A stretch of DNA of 64,000 nucleotides from Clostridiales bacterium (GTDB lineage: Bacteria; Bacillota; Clostridia; Lachnospirales; WQUN01): positions 28,412 through 92,411 of the forward strand of contig JAISZB010000110.1 in NCBI GenBank assembly GCA_031269465.1, in the 5' to 3' direction. Positions 43,324 through 53,653 of this stretch are shown here, in pieces. The notes beneath the pieces were generated by a model, which was not told the DNA's origin, did no database searches, and saw only the letters and a list, made by a program, of their open reading frames with translations. Positions within the stretch are counted from its first letter, which is position 1. The number at the start of each line of letters is the position of its first letter. The translations under genes and the position numbers were made by a program.

Positions 43324-44850
43324 TCAAGCCGGGTAAATCAAATTCCCGGCAAATACAATGACAGACAGGGATAACGCCATAATCAGGGCAATCTTGGCGG
43401 TGCGCTTAAGAAGGCGGCTCTCGGCGCCTTTAAGATGAATCGAAGCGCAAGCTATGGATATGCTTTGAAGAGAGAGCATTTTTCCAATTGTAGCTCCGCT
43501 TGCATTTGCCGCGACTATCCATGCGGCGTTCGCTCCGGTCTGTAGCGCTGTTTGCCTTTGAAGAGCTCCGAATAGAACATTTGAAGACGTGTCGCTTCCG
43601 GTTATGAAAGTGCCGAGAGCTCCAAGCAAAGGGGATATCGCGGGAAACAAGGGGCCTGAGGCGGCCAGAAGCTCCGCGATGTATGAAACCATTCCCGCGT
43701 GGAACATGATTCTGGCTATGCACAGTATGAGTATTATTGCAAAGGCGGAATGAGAAATCTGCTTGGTTGTGCCGCGCAGAGCGTCTAAGATTTCGCGAAG
43801 GCTCATTTTATATAAGGATGCGCCAGCGAGTCCCGCTATGAAAAACAAAGTGCCTGGATTTGTCAGCAGAGCGAAGCTCTGCTGAGATCCGCCTTCAGCG
43901 ATGTAGAATTGATGCCTGAAGACAAATCTGCCTTCCTTAAGAAATGAAATCTGAGGGATTAAAGAAGTGGCGAGCACAAGCGCCAGAATTATGATATATG
44001 AACCCAAGGACATAAAAGCTTGTCGCGAAGTTATGGCATCCCTAGCGGCAACGGGTTTTTTTGGCTGCATGCGGCAATACGAATAAAGGGTAAGAAAAGC
44101 CGCAAGGGAGCCTGTGACGGCAGCCAGCTCCACAGCCAGGAACACAGCGGCAGCCATCTGAATCAAGCCGAATGCGAGTCCGCTTAACAGAGCCGGGACT
44201 AAAGCTTCCTTAACCTTCTTTGCTCCGCCTCCCACCATGAAAACAAGAATGCAAGGCAGAGCCGCCGCCAGCGGTAAAAGCTGCAGCGATGCCGCAAGCG
44301 ACAGGTCTGCAAGCGGCATCTCCGAGACATTTGACAATGTGATGATGGGAACTCCAACCACTCCGAAAGCGACTGGCACTGTGTTTGAAACCAAGCACAG
44401 GATGGCGGCGAATAGAGGTTCAAAGCCAAGAGCTGCAAGTATGCCTGCGGGAATGGCTACGGCTGTGCCAAAGCCAGCGACCGCCTCCAGGAATCCGCCG
44501 AAGGCGAAAGCTATTAATAGGGCTTGCATGCTTTTATCATCTGATACAGCTGAAAGCATTCCGCGAAGAATATTCATGCCGCCATTTTTTATAGAAAGAT
44601 TGTATGTAAAAAGTGCAGAGAATATGACCCAGATGACTGGGCAAAACGCAAGAAAAATTCCTTCTGCCAGTGCATCTGCAAGATTATCGGGAGTCATGCC
44701 CCAATTCCACGGGGCTAGCACGAGACATGCGATGAAAGCAAACGCCGATGCCAGATGCAGGGGGATTTTCAACAAGAGCAGAGCCGCCAGCATAATGAAT
44801 ATTGGCAACACAGCCAAAGCGGCGTTTAATATATCGCTGCCGGATAACAT
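43324..44850 (-). CDS. lctP: L-lactate permease (LctP family)
   Basis: Secondary transporter for L-lactate or related hydroxyacids, 508 aa with 12-13 predicted membrane helices. Family signatures are LLLLKIPLHLASAFAFIACL, GFGTAVAIPAGILAALGFEP and the C-terminal GSDTSSNVLFGALQ, then ANASGATIGKMLSLQSISI. Length is slightly below the usual 530-560 aa. The ATG at 44850 has GGAGGAGT upstream. The gene is monocistronic here, with no lactate dehydrogenase or lutABC next to it, so the direction of transport cannot be told. Confidence 0.92.
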   Translation of the reverse strand: MLSGSDILNAALAVLPIFIMLAALLLLKIPLHLASAFAFIACLVLAPWNWGMTPDNLADALAEGIFLAFCPVIWVIFSALFTYNLSIKNGGMNILRGMLSAVSDDKSMQALLIAFAFGGFLEAVAGFGTAVAIPAGILAALGFEPLFAAILCLVSNTVPVAFGVVGVPIITLSNVSEMPLADLSLAASLQLLPLAAALPCILVFMVGGGAKKVKEALVPALLSGLAFGLIQMAAAVFLAVELAAVTGSLAAFLTLYSYCRMQPKKPVAARDAITSRQAFMSLGSYIIILALVLATSLIPQISFLKEGRFVFRHQFYIAEGGSQQSFALLTNPGTLFFIAGLAGASLYKMSLREILDALRGTTKQISHSAFAIILILCIARIMFHAGMVSYIAELLAASGPLFPAISPLLGALGTFITGSDTSSNVLFGALQRQTALQTGANAAWIVAANASGATIGKMLSLQSISIACASIHLKGAESRLLKRTAKIALIMALSLSVIVFAGNLIYPA

Positions 44851-44913
44851 GCAAATACTCCTCCAATATTTTAAGAACCAGCAATATGCTGAGTTGACTC
44901 ATTTTCTGCGATT

Positions 44914-45026
44914 TTTACTGATTTGCATATGAGACTTCCTATTTTGGAGCTTGACTGTTCAGTGAGTGAGATTGATATCGGAATTTTGCACCTTGAAAGT
45001 GGCATCTACGACTGCAAATCAGTATA
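44914..45026. repeat. Palindromic element
   Basis: TTACTGATTTGCATATGAG, CTATTTTGGAGCTTGACTGT, GAGATTGATATCGGAATTTT then GCACCTTGAAAGTGG, GACTGCAAATCAGTATA. The right arm lacks the AATCAAGCTCC word. Confidence 0.65.
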
Positions 45027-45505
45027 CATTAGGAAATCCCATTTGTCAATTAAGCAAAATGAAGAAATTCAAGCTTTATTTATGGTTGTTTTTCCTTAAG
45101 TCCTTAGTCTTCCAGGATGTTTGATGGAACCTTAACTTTTTGGTTCAAACGTAAACATTCTTAGAAAGGATATTGGTCTTGCTTTCAACAAAAAATGACT
45201 TTTAACCTTTTATAGATGATGCTATAATATACTAACATGCTTGGAAGGCTGCGATTTCGCAACTTTGAGCCACATTGGCATGAGAGGTTGAAACTGAGCA
45301 ATTCTGGCAAAAATTCAATTAAGATCGACTGAGAGTTCATAATGCGGCTATTCGGCATTATGCGGAAAGCGGCATTATACGGAAAGCGCAACATAATGCT
45401 TGATTAATTCCATTGCTGAGCTTTACATACGGATGATTGCGGATCCGCGCAAATTAATGCGTTAACTTGAATTTCGGGAGCAGGCGAATTGCGCCGCTCA
45501 TTTAA
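45027..45505. other. Gene-free stretch
   Basis: AT-rich, no recognised gene. A triple repetition of GGCATTATRCGGAAAG-like words lies at 45347-45395. Confidence 0.45.
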
Positions 45506-45636
45506 ACAGATTTGCAGCCAAACGCGCCTGTTTTGGAGCCTAGATGGTACACTTTCAAGGTGCGTAATGCCGATATCAAACGCACTCGCTGTACAGCCAA
45601 GCTCAAAAATAGGAATTCTCATACGCAAATCAGCAT
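45506..45636. repeat. Palindromic element (CTTTCAAGGTGCG type)
   Basis: ACAGATTTGCAGCCAAACGC, CTGTTTTGGAGCCTAGATGG, core CTTTCAAGGTGCGTAATGCC then GATATCAAACGCACTCGCTG, end TACGCAAATCAGCATG. Confidence 0.75.
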
Positions 45637-45821
45637 GTGACGTGTTCAAACCTGGCTCTTGATGCAACTTTACCGATCTGCGGTTCTCAATCTGTTTATA
45701 CGCGTCGCAGCGGAGAAATCAATGCTTCTCGCCTGCATAGCAGAAATTCTTTGAAAATGCTGCAGCAGCTCTTCGACGCTTTGTGGAGTGGGGAATTGGT
45801 TTAACAATTGGAGGAAAGCAA

Positions 45822-46673
45822 ATGGATCTGATAGAAAGTCTTACAGAAGCCGGCATGCATTTTAGGGCGAGCATCTTGGATCGGTATAAGCTAAATAGCA
45901 TTTTCATCGAAGCCCAACCAGCGGCGGAAGTTGATTTAGGACTTGCAAAAAGCCGGATAGGGGGATGCCCAGACGCTCCTAAGAATTTCAAATGGCCAAG
46001 GCATAGAGGCAAGCCGCTTTCTTTCATAGCGCAGTTCAATCTCCAGGCGTTGCTCGAGCACGACAAAGATCATAGGCTTCCTGGAGAAGGGATGCTAAGC
46101 TTCTTCTGCGCAGGAGACGATGTCTCGGGCCATGACAATGATGACAAGGGCGGATTCAAGGCGTACCACTTCAAAGAGCCGATATTGAGCCTGGAAAGGA
46201 AGGTTGCGCCTGAGAAAGCATTTGCGCTTCCTCCCAGCAAGCTTAAATTCAGCAGCGAATACTGTTATCCCATAAGAGGCAATCTTGAGTCGTGCGGACT
46301 TGACGACGCTGTTGAAGAAAGGTACGACAATGACAGCGATCCTGATAATCCCTTCGAGTATTTGGACATACTTTCAAAATGCGCATCCAATCGCAAAAAC
46401 ATAAGGCTTCTGGGATATCCTGATTTAATTCAAGGCGGTATTTTCGAATCGTGCCAGATGGGCGCAAACGGGATTATAGACAAGCCCTATTCAGATCCAA
46501 AGCATAAAAAGATGCTGGAAGGCAGAAAAGATTGGACTCTTCTTTTTCAACTGGATTTAAACGGAAGCATTCCAGGTTGGGGAGCATCTGTTGTTCTCTA
46601 TTTTGCCATTAAGAAGAAAGATCTCGCTAAAGGGGATTTTGATGAAGTGTGGCTTGTCAAGGATTGCCGCTGA
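45822..46673 (+). CDS. DUF1963 (YwqG-like) protein
   Basis: A 283-aa cytosolic protein of the DUF1963/YwqG family. Landmarks are SRIGGCPDAPKNFKWPRHRG, KPLSFIAQFNL, GEGMLSFFCAGDD, the family's LLGYPDLIQGGIFESCQMGA and DWTLLFQLDLNGSIPGWGAS. The start is ATG at 45822 with GGAGG 9 bases upstream. YwqG-type proteins occur beside polymorphic-toxin loci and elsewhere, but their function is unknown; no toxin is visible here. The gene stands alone between palindromic elements. Confidence 0.88.
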   Translation: MDLIESLTEAGMHFRASILDRYKLNSIFIEAQPAAEVDLGLAKSRIGGCPDAPKNFKWPRHRGKPLSFIAQFNLQALLEHDKDHRLPGEGMLSFFCAGDDVSGHDNDDKGGFKAYHFKEPILSLERKVAPEKAFALPPSKLKFSSEYCYPIRGNLESCGLDDAVEERYDNDSDPDNPFEYLDILSKCASNRKNIRLLGYPDLIQGGIFESCQMGANGIIDKPYSDPKHKKMLEGRKDWTLLFQLDLNGSIPGWGASVVLYFAIKKKDLAKGDFDEVWLVKDCR

Positions 46674-46720
46674 CGCTCATTGGGAAATTCTCAAATTATA
46701 ATGGTGCGAGCATGAAATTA

Positions 46721-46848
46721 CCTATACCGATTTTCATCAAATGCTCCTTTTTGGAGCTTGATTATCCGCTGAGTGGTGCGAAATGCCTATATCAATCGCA
46801 CTAGCTGTATAATCAAATTCCAAAAAAGGCAGTTTAGTACGAAAATAA
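46721..46848. repeat. TA-flanked palindromic element
   Basis: TATACCGATTTTCATC; TTTTTGGAGCTTGATTATCC; core GTGCGAAATGCCTATATCAA then TCGCACTAGCTG; ATAATCAAATTCC; AGTACGAAAATAAAG. This is the last copy before a 9.5-kb stretch without any. Confidence 0.75.
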
Positions 46849-47317
46849 AGTAACGGTTGCTAATCTGTGTATCCGCATTAGCGCCCAGAGCTTTACAACA
46901 CACTAATTCAGAGACTCTGACCTTTCACATTAAAGTGTAAACCAAGACTAAGCAAAACAGTTAATGCAATTCTATTTTGCAGCATCATCCGCAAAGGTTG
47001 CAAAGGCGTCTTGCGGCTCGCCCTCCGGCTGAGCTTCCGCGCCGGCCGCGCGTTTCGAGCGCGGGGCGGGCGCGGCGGCCATCGATGCGGCGTCGCCTCC
47101 CAGCTGGCTGTGTGCAGCCTGCTGGCGTTCGAACGCTGGATCTTTTGGCCTCGCCTCCGCCCGCATGCGCGTTTCGCCCGGCGCAGCCCGCCCGCCAGAT
47201 GGGCGCGCATGCTCCACGTCTCGCAGAAAACGGCGCGGAATCGGCGCGGGGGGCTTTTCTGCGGAAGCTGCGCCGCCAGGCCCGCCGCCTTCCGCAAATG
47301 GCCTATGCGGCGGGCGT

Positions 47318-48947
47318 TCAGGCTGCGTACAGCTTTAAAATCCCTTCATCCTCCATGTTTCCCCTTCTTGTGTCGTTGACGGTGTTTTCTGCGTATTCCC
47401 TCAGGCATTGAGCGCGCATCATTTCGAGCCCTCCGCTGAATTTCATCTGCGCGCCGAGCCCGATGCGGCAAATAGCGTGGAAAATGCCGGACAGGCTCCA
47501 ATAGTTCTCAATCGTCTGCATGCCCCCTGCTTGTTGCGAGTCGAATCCAATCGCTTTCATGCTTTGAAAAAAGGTTTCGAATTGCCATCTCCATCCATAA
47601 ATCACTAAAATTCTCTTTGATTCGATTGATGCGTCGGCGCGGGCGGACGCCTTGGGCGCCTGCCCTTGGAGCCCGCCTTCAGCCCAAGCTGCGGCTGCCG
47701 CCGCATTTTCATGCCGTTCAGGCTGCCTTCATATCTACAGCATATGCATGCTTTGCCGCCGGCTGATATCTTGCAAGCGTCCTCAAGCTTGACGGATTTT
47801 GCAAATCGCTGACGCCGGCCATGATTTTTCTGCCTTTCGCGCCGGATGATCCGCTGTCGATCTTGCGGTTCGCCTTCATATTTCCTATATAAACGCAATT
47901 TATCTTGGAAAGCGCATCTACTGTCCTCTTGCTGGCGCGCCAGGAGCCGGCCGGGACGAATGCGGCGTCTTCCACTGCCGGGGTTTTTTCGGCGGCGGAT
48001 TCAATAAAGCCGACTTTTGCGGCAGCTTCCGCTTTGATAAAGGAGTTTTCAGCTTCTTTCGCCTCGCGCCCAAAGGCGGCCAAGCTTTTTCTTGCGGAGC
48101 CTGAAGCCCGCTTGGATTCGGCGGCTGCGGCCTTCGCCGCTTTGCGCCCCTCTTTGGCGCCTTTCAGCTCGACTCCCGCATTTTGCAGATCATCTTCAGC
48201 CCGCCGCCTTTTTAGGGCGGCCCCTTGATCGCCTTCGCCGGCTTCAGGCGCCGATCCGGTTTTCGACAGGGCTTCATATCTAAATTCGACTTTCTTCTGA
48301 ATGGCCGCGACTTCAAGATCCAGGCTCGCGGCAGCTGCGCAATCGGCTTTCCAGGCGGCTTTAAGCTTGTCCTCCCTGGATTCCGCATCTTTAATCCGAG
48401 CCTCGGCGGCGCCGGCGGCGGCGTCCATGCGCGCCTTCTCGGCGGCGGACAAGCCCCCGGAATCGCCGGAATTGAAAAATCCGCAGGCCGAAAGGAGATC
48501 TCCGCAGCCAACCGAGACCGCTGCAATCCGGCGGCCGCAGGCCGCCGCTCCACCGGGATGCGAAAAATGCCGGCCGGCGCCTTCAATGGAAGCTCCGCTT
48601 TTTGAGCGCCCCTCCGACAGTGCGCTTGCCGCATCGCCTATTATTATGCAGGCTGGCCCGCCGGCTTCCATGCGCTTCTTCTTGAGTGCCTCCAACGCGA
48701 AGCTTTTCAGCGCGTCGCTGAAGCCGTGCATGTTTCTGGAATATGCTGTCCTGCAGTGTGCGCCTTCGAATGCTAAGCCAGCCATTTTTCCGTGGAATCC
48801 CCTCGCCGCTGCGGCAGCCGGCATGGCTGCGAGGCTTTCCGGCAATGAATCTGGCATGTCCAAGCCGATTGACTCGGCGAAGCGCGCCGCTTTATTCCGC
48901 AGGGCGGCCTTGCCGTCCGCCTGCATCTCCTCCTTGGCATGCGCCAA
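47318..48947 (-). pseudogene. DDE (IS4/IS701-like) transposase, GC-rich and decayed
   Basis: A 409-aa frame (48947-47718) matches a DDE transposase in outline: ACIIIGDAASALSEGRSKSG and SIEGAGRHFSHPGG (first Asp region), VSVGCGDLLSACGFF, then FVPAGSWRASKRTVDALSKI and VYIGNMKANRKID, where the expected second catalytic Asp (DSW) is Gly. After a frameshift at about 47718 the end continues RILVIYGWRWQFETFFQSMK, with the third catalytic residue Glu. The middle (about residues 175-315) is an Ala/Lys/Glu-rich coiled coil. TTTCACATT at 46923 and AATGTGAAA at 49020 might be remnants of its terminal repeats. Confidence 0.65.
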
Positions 48948-49178
48948 TATTGTCCAGCATGCAGCTGTTTTAGCGCATTGACGATTGAAAAGCCAGAGGT
49001 TTCGTCATTTTGACGGCGAAATGTGAAAATGTACATTTGTAATCATAGTAATGGAACTTTTACAAATCAGTGCGTAAACCTTCTTGACAAATCACGCTTA
49101 TGCGAATATATTGATGCTTGGGTTATAATATGCTTAACTACGCTTGACATACCTTGTGGGATGAAGGAAATTGGCGAT

Positions 49179-49385
49179 ATGAAGATAAACGAATATATTT
49201 CAGTGCAGGAAGCGGCTTCGAGGCGGGACCTTTCGGTGCGTCAGGTGCAGATCATATGTAAATCCGGTAAAATCCCCGGTGTAGTTCATTTTGGGAAGTC
49301 CTACGCCATCCCCGCGGACGCCGTGAAGCCGACGCGCACGGGCAAAACAAAACCGGGGCCGAGAAAAGCCCCAGAAGAGTTATAG
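49179..49385 (+). CDS. Small helix-turn-helix (HTH_17/excisionase-like) protein
   Basis: 68 aa: KINEYISVQEAASRRDLSVR, QVQIICKSGKIPGVVHFGKS, YAIPADAVKPTRTGKTKPGP. The winged-helix MerR/Xis-like pattern (VQEAAxxxxLSxRxVQxxCxxGKIPGxxxFGxxxxIP) is clear. The ATG at 49179 has AAGGAA 9 bases upstream. It lies 13 bp ahead of the AlbA_2 gene and is presumably co-transcribed; the pair HTH plus AlbA_2 occurs in mobile-element cargo of Firmicutes. A decayed relative lies on the other strand at 56069-56290. Confidence 0.8.
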   Translation: MKINEYISVQEAASRRDLSVRQVQIICKSGKIPGVVHFGKSYAIPADAVKPTRTGKTKPGPRKAPEEL

Positions 49386-49398
49386 GAGCGAAAAACTG

Positions 49399-50812
49399 AT
49401 GGACATGCGAAAATTGGGGAGCGTACTCGCTGTCGGCGAAACTGTCGCCGTGGAGTTCAAGCGCTGCGGCGGGAAGATTGAGGCGGACGCCTACGAAACG
49501 GTCTGCTCGTTTCTAAACCGATTCGGCGGGGATATTTATCTTGGCGTGGAGGACGACGGCTCCGTCGCCGGCGTTTCTGAAAACGCTCTGCAGGGCATCA
49601 TCAAAAACTTCATCTCGATGGTGAGCAACCCGGATATCATTTCACCGACCGTCTACCTCGCCCCGGAGGAACTGGACTACAAGGGTAAAAAGGTTGTGCA
49701 TATCCATGTCTCGCCGAGTTCGGAGGTTCACAGTTTCAAAAAAGTAATCTATGACCGTGTGGACGATGCTGATGTAAAAGTTACGGCGACCGGCCAGATC
49801 GCCCAGATGTATATCCGCAAGCAGAACATTTTTACGGAAAAGCGGGTGTACAAATATGTGCGGGACGAGGATTTACGCTTTGATTTGCTTCCACGCATAC
49901 GCCAGATGGCTCTGAACCGCGACAACAAGCATCAGTGGAAGACGATGAGCGACGCCGAGATTCTTCGAAGCGCGGGTCTGATCGGCGAGGACAAGGCGAC
50001 CGGCGACAAAGGCTGCAACCTGGCGGCGGTGATGCTGCTCGGGCGGGACGATGCCGTCAAAAATGTCGTACCGCACCGACGCTCTGCTCCGCAAAGTGAA
50101 CATGGATCGTTATGACGACAGGCTCATCGTCGAGACGAACCTGATCGACGGCTTCGATCTGCTCATGGGCTTTGCGAAAAAGCACATGCTGGATAAATTC
50201 TATCTTGAGGGAGATGCGCGGGTCAGCCTTAGCGGCGTCATCGCGCGCGAGATGCTGGTCAATTGTTTGATGCGCAGGGAATTCACCAGCTCGTACATCG
50301 CGCAGTTCGTCATCGAGACGGAACGGATGTACACTGTGAACGCAAACCGCGCGGAGACGGGCAATCTGATAACGCCGGACAATAGCAGGCCGAATCCGAA
50401 GAATCCTATCATTGCGTCCTTCTTCCGCAACATATGGTATGCCGACGAGCTTGGCTCCGGCGTCCGCAACCTCTACCGCTATGGCAAGTTGTATTCCGGC
50501 AAGGAACCGCAGTTGATTGACGGTGATGTGTTTCAGATTATCGTTCCGCTGGACGACAGCTATTCGTTTGACGCGCAAATCGGTAAAGCGCAAAATAAAG
50601 CGCAATTAAAGCGCAGTGATGATTGCGCTTTAACTGAACAACTGATTTTGAAACATTTGCGCGACAATCCACAGGCGACCCAAATCGAAACCGCGAAAGC
50701 AATCGGAAAATCAAGACGCGCTGTTCAGGACGCAATCGCGTCGTTGAAAGAAAATGGTCTGCTGGAACGCGAGGGCGCACGGAAAAACGGCCGCTGGGTT
50801 GTGAAACCCTGA
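49399..50812 (+). pseudogene. AlbA_2/Schlafen-type ATP-binding protein, frameshifted
   Basis: The first frame (49399-50115) encodes an AlbA_2 (divergent AAA-4) domain: VAVEFKRCGGKIEADAYETV, NRFGGDIYLGVEDDGSVAGV. It continues to NLAAVMLLGRDDAVKNVVP and then runs out of frame. The second frame (from 50051) carries on with RTDALLRKVNMDRYDDRLIV, GVIAREMLVNCLMRREFTSS and NPIIASFFRNIWYADELGSG, then a C-terminal winged helix ending GRWVVKP. One intact protein of about 470 aa is expected. The break is at about 50068-50076, where TACCGCACCG suggests a deletion between short TACCG repeats. Such proteins are putative transcriptional regulators. Confidence 0.85.
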
Positions 50813-50934
50813 GCCGGCAATGATTGATCGGGCATGTTTGCCTATCCCGGCACGGTTCTAAACCGCGCAACACATTGATAGGCTTTTTGGTTGATTTCTG
50901 TTTTCGAAATAATCAAGTGAAATCGGCACTGGAT

Positions 50935-53346
50935 TTATCCCTTTGCTTTCTTGCCGACAACAAACCTGTCAAACGCGGACAGCAGGCCCGGCAGCACGAA
51001 CACAACAAGCACCGTGGCGCAAAGCCCGCCCTCCGCAATCGTGAGCAGGATTTCTGAGATCGCCGCGTCCGAACCTGCGAGCAGTATCCCCAAAGCGCCC
51101 GTAACCGCAATGAGAATAGACGCCGAGGTTAAGATTGTGTGAATGGAATGGTTCAGTGCGAAAATCAGAGCCTCTTTTTTCTCCCGCCTTTTCCTGGCTT
51201 CCCTGTAGTACGAAGTGAGGAGTATCCCATAGTCCACCGTCGCGCCGAGCAGTAAACACTGCACAATGAGCAGCGGCAAATAATACATATTGCTTCCTCC
51301 GATTGTCGCAAGCCCCATCGTGATGAATACGGCACATTGGATAATGCACACGAGGATAAGCGGGATTGATATGGATTTGAACGCGATTGCCACCACCACG
51401 AATATGGCGAAAGCCGTGAGGATGGTGATGAAGTTCATCTCCGATGGGAACGTACTGCTCATCTCGTGCGCCATCGCTGAATTGCCGACAAGATAATGCT
51501 CACCGGCGAGGCTCTCCAAATCTTGCTCCAGAGCTTCAATCAGTCTTGACGTTTCAGTGGACTCCTGCGGCAAATCCGTGTTGATGATGATTCGGGAATA
51601 ATTATCGCCGACAAGTTCGCTCTTGCCGTTCTCCATTTCGGCTTTCGCCGCGTCAAGCTGCACCAATAAATCAGCGGTAAAGTAAGGTTTCCATTGCTCG
51701 TATACGGCTACCGTATCGGCAAGGAAACTGACAAGCTCGTCGAGAGCGATTCTGCCTTCCGGCAAATCGCCGTGAGCAACGGCATAGTAGTTATATAGCT
51801 GTGTAACTGTCGCCGCGTCCATTTGTGTCAGCGCGGCAAACTCATCGGCTCTGTACTCTTGCCCCATAGCTTCGGCGGGGATAGACGCGTCCATTGCTCC
51901 GAGTTGCGCCATAGTGTCTGGCGTCATCAACGCGGAGAACTGCTCATTCGTTGCCACATCAGTTTGGAGGAACTGCAAAAACTCACCGAGCGCGATTTTC
52001 TTGTCTGTGGGTTCCCCCTGTTCGCTGAAATAATAATAGTACAGCTGTGCGGTCAGCGATTCATCAATGTTCAGCGCGGCGGCGGCGTCCCGGCAGGAAA
52101 GCTTTTTACCGAGTGTCGTGGCGTAGGCGTTCACGCTGTCTACACCGCCAAGAGCAGTCCACTCCTCAGCAAGCGCGCCGATTTCGCCCTCGTCCTCTTT
52201 CTGATACAAGACAACAATCGGATTGTTCAATGTGAAAGTCCGGCTAATTTTATCATAGTCCGACATCGTATAGGAGATGCCGACGTTGCCGCGCAGGAAG
52301 AAGCTCACCGCGAATATCGCAATAAATACTATCGGAATTATACGGCGGGCGGCGTAGCTGAACGAACCTATGCCGTCCATTTTAATATGCAACGATTTCT
52401 TTGCGGTTTTCTCTATCGTCTTATCAAATATCAGAATCAGCGCGGGCAGCACCGTAAAGATACAAATCAAGCTGAGCAGCACACCCTTTGCGAGAACAAG
52501 CCCCATATCCCGCCCAATAGTAAAACTCATAAAGCAAAGCGCAAGCATGCCAACAATAGTGGTGACGGAACTGCTCGAAATAGAGGTAAAAGCGTTTTGT
52601 AAAGCCTTGCTCATAGCTTCGTTTTTGTTGTCAGTCAGCGTTCTCTCCAAGCGATAGCGGTTTAATAGCATAATCGAATAGTCCATCGACAGGCAAAGCT
52701 GCAAAATGGCGGCAATGGAATTCGTAGTTTCCGACACGCTGCCGAGAATCAGATTAGTTCCCATATTTATAACAATCGCAGCCGCTATGGTTAGAAGAAA
52801 AAGGAACGGCTCTATCCACGACTGACACATGATCAGCAGAATAATCATCAGTATGACAAAAGCAATGCCGATGATTCTGGGCAGAATATCAAGCGCGGTG
52901 TTCCCAGCGGCATCGCCGCTGACGGTAATGTCATAAGCTGCGCAGCTTTCCTTTACGGCGTTCACAACTTCCTTGGCCTCGGCTGTCCCGGCGGCGAAAC
53001 CGACGTTTACGGTGTATAAAGTGTAGTCATCCTTGTTATACATCGCGCTGTCCACTTCATAGGCAACGCCCGTTACGCTCGGGACAGCGGCAAGCTCGTC
53101 TGCGATTTTAATTTTTTCATCTGCGCCAAGCCCTTTAATCATCAGGTTAAAGGAGGACGCCGCAGAGAATTCATCGTTCATGATTTCGGAGCCGATTTTT
53201 GTCGCCGAATCCTTCGGCAGATATTTGGTCATATCCGAGTTGATATTAACCCGCACCATCATCCACACGCTGCATAGCGCAAGCAGCGCGAAAGCCGCTA
53301 AAATAAACTTGCTTTTACCCACAATGAAATTAGAAATATTTCGCAT
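50935..53346 (-). CDS. MMPL/RND-family exporter
   Basis: A large polytopic membrane protein, 803 aa, of the MMPL (HAE2-like) RND superfamily, which exports lipids or hydrophobic compounds with the proton gradient. It has the two-fold layout: helix 1 (SKFILAAFALLALCSVWMMV), an extracytoplasmic loop, helices 2-6 with LSMDYSIMLLNRYRLERTLT, then helix 7, a long loop, and helices 8-12 with GATVDYGILLTSYYREARKR. The start ATG at 53346 has GGAGGACA upstream. It converges on the AlbA_2 pseudogene. No TetR regulator is next to it. The substrate is unknown. Confidence 0.92.
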   Translation of the reverse strand: MRNISNFIVGKSKFILAAFALLALCSVWMMVRVNINSDMTKYLPKDSATKIGSEIMNDEFSAASSFNLMIKGLGADEKIKIADELAAVPSVTGVAYEVDSAMYNKDDYTLYTVNVGFAAGTAEAKEVVNAVKESCAAYDITVSGDAAGNTALDILPRIIGIAFVILMIILLIMCQSWIEPFLFLLTIAAAIVINMGTNLILGSVSETTNSIAAILQLCLSMDYSIMLLNRYRLERTLTDNKNEAMSKALQNAFTSISSSSVTTIVGMLALCFMSFTIGRDMGLVLAKGVLLSLICIFTVLPALILIFDKTIEKTAKKSLHIKMDGIGSFSYAARRIIPIVFIAIFAVSFFLRGNVGISYTMSDYDKISRTFTLNNPIVVLYQKEDEGEIGALAEEWTALGGVDSVNAYATTLGKKLSCRDAAAALNIDESLTAQLYYYYFSEQGEPTDKKIALGEFLQFLQTDVATNEQFSALMTPDTMAQLGAMDASIPAEAMGQEYRADEFAALTQMDAATVTQLYNYYAVAHGDLPEGRIALDELVSFLADTVAVYEQWKPYFTADLLVQLDAAKAEMENGKSELVGDNYSRIIINTDLPQESTETSRLIEALEQDLESLAGEHYLVGNSAMAHEMSSTFPSEMNFITILTAFAIFVVVAIAFKSISIPLILVCIIQCAVFITMGLATIGGSNMYYLPLLIVQCLLLGATVDYGILLTSYYREARKRREKKEALIFALNHSIHTILTSASILIAVTGALGILLAGSDAAISEILLTIAEGGLCATVLVVFVLPGLLSAFDRFVVGKKAKG

Positions 53347-53653
53347 AATGTCCTCCAAAGGTAGAGTTTTAGTAACTGAATGGGAGTGGGTGAATTGCAT
53401 GATTCTGATGTCAGCGGGATTTGGCATATCCGCGATATATCTTAAAGAAAAAATAGCATCCCAAAGAAATACTCAAATAATTATCAATGCGAAAAGCCAA
53501 TCCCCTGTTATCTCCGTACTTGACGGGAAGCGCATACACCCGAAGTCCAATATGAACAGTTCGTTGCCGGATTTTTTGTCAACGCGGTGTTTTATATAGG
53601 TAGTCTCCCATTTGTTTTTCAGTTTTGGTATGGATGTGTTCGCAAGCCTGTGC
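53347..53653. other. Upstream region of the exporter gene
   Basis: No gene recognised. A minus-strand segment reads HRVDKKSGNELFILDFGCMR and may be a coding relic. Confidence 0.35.
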
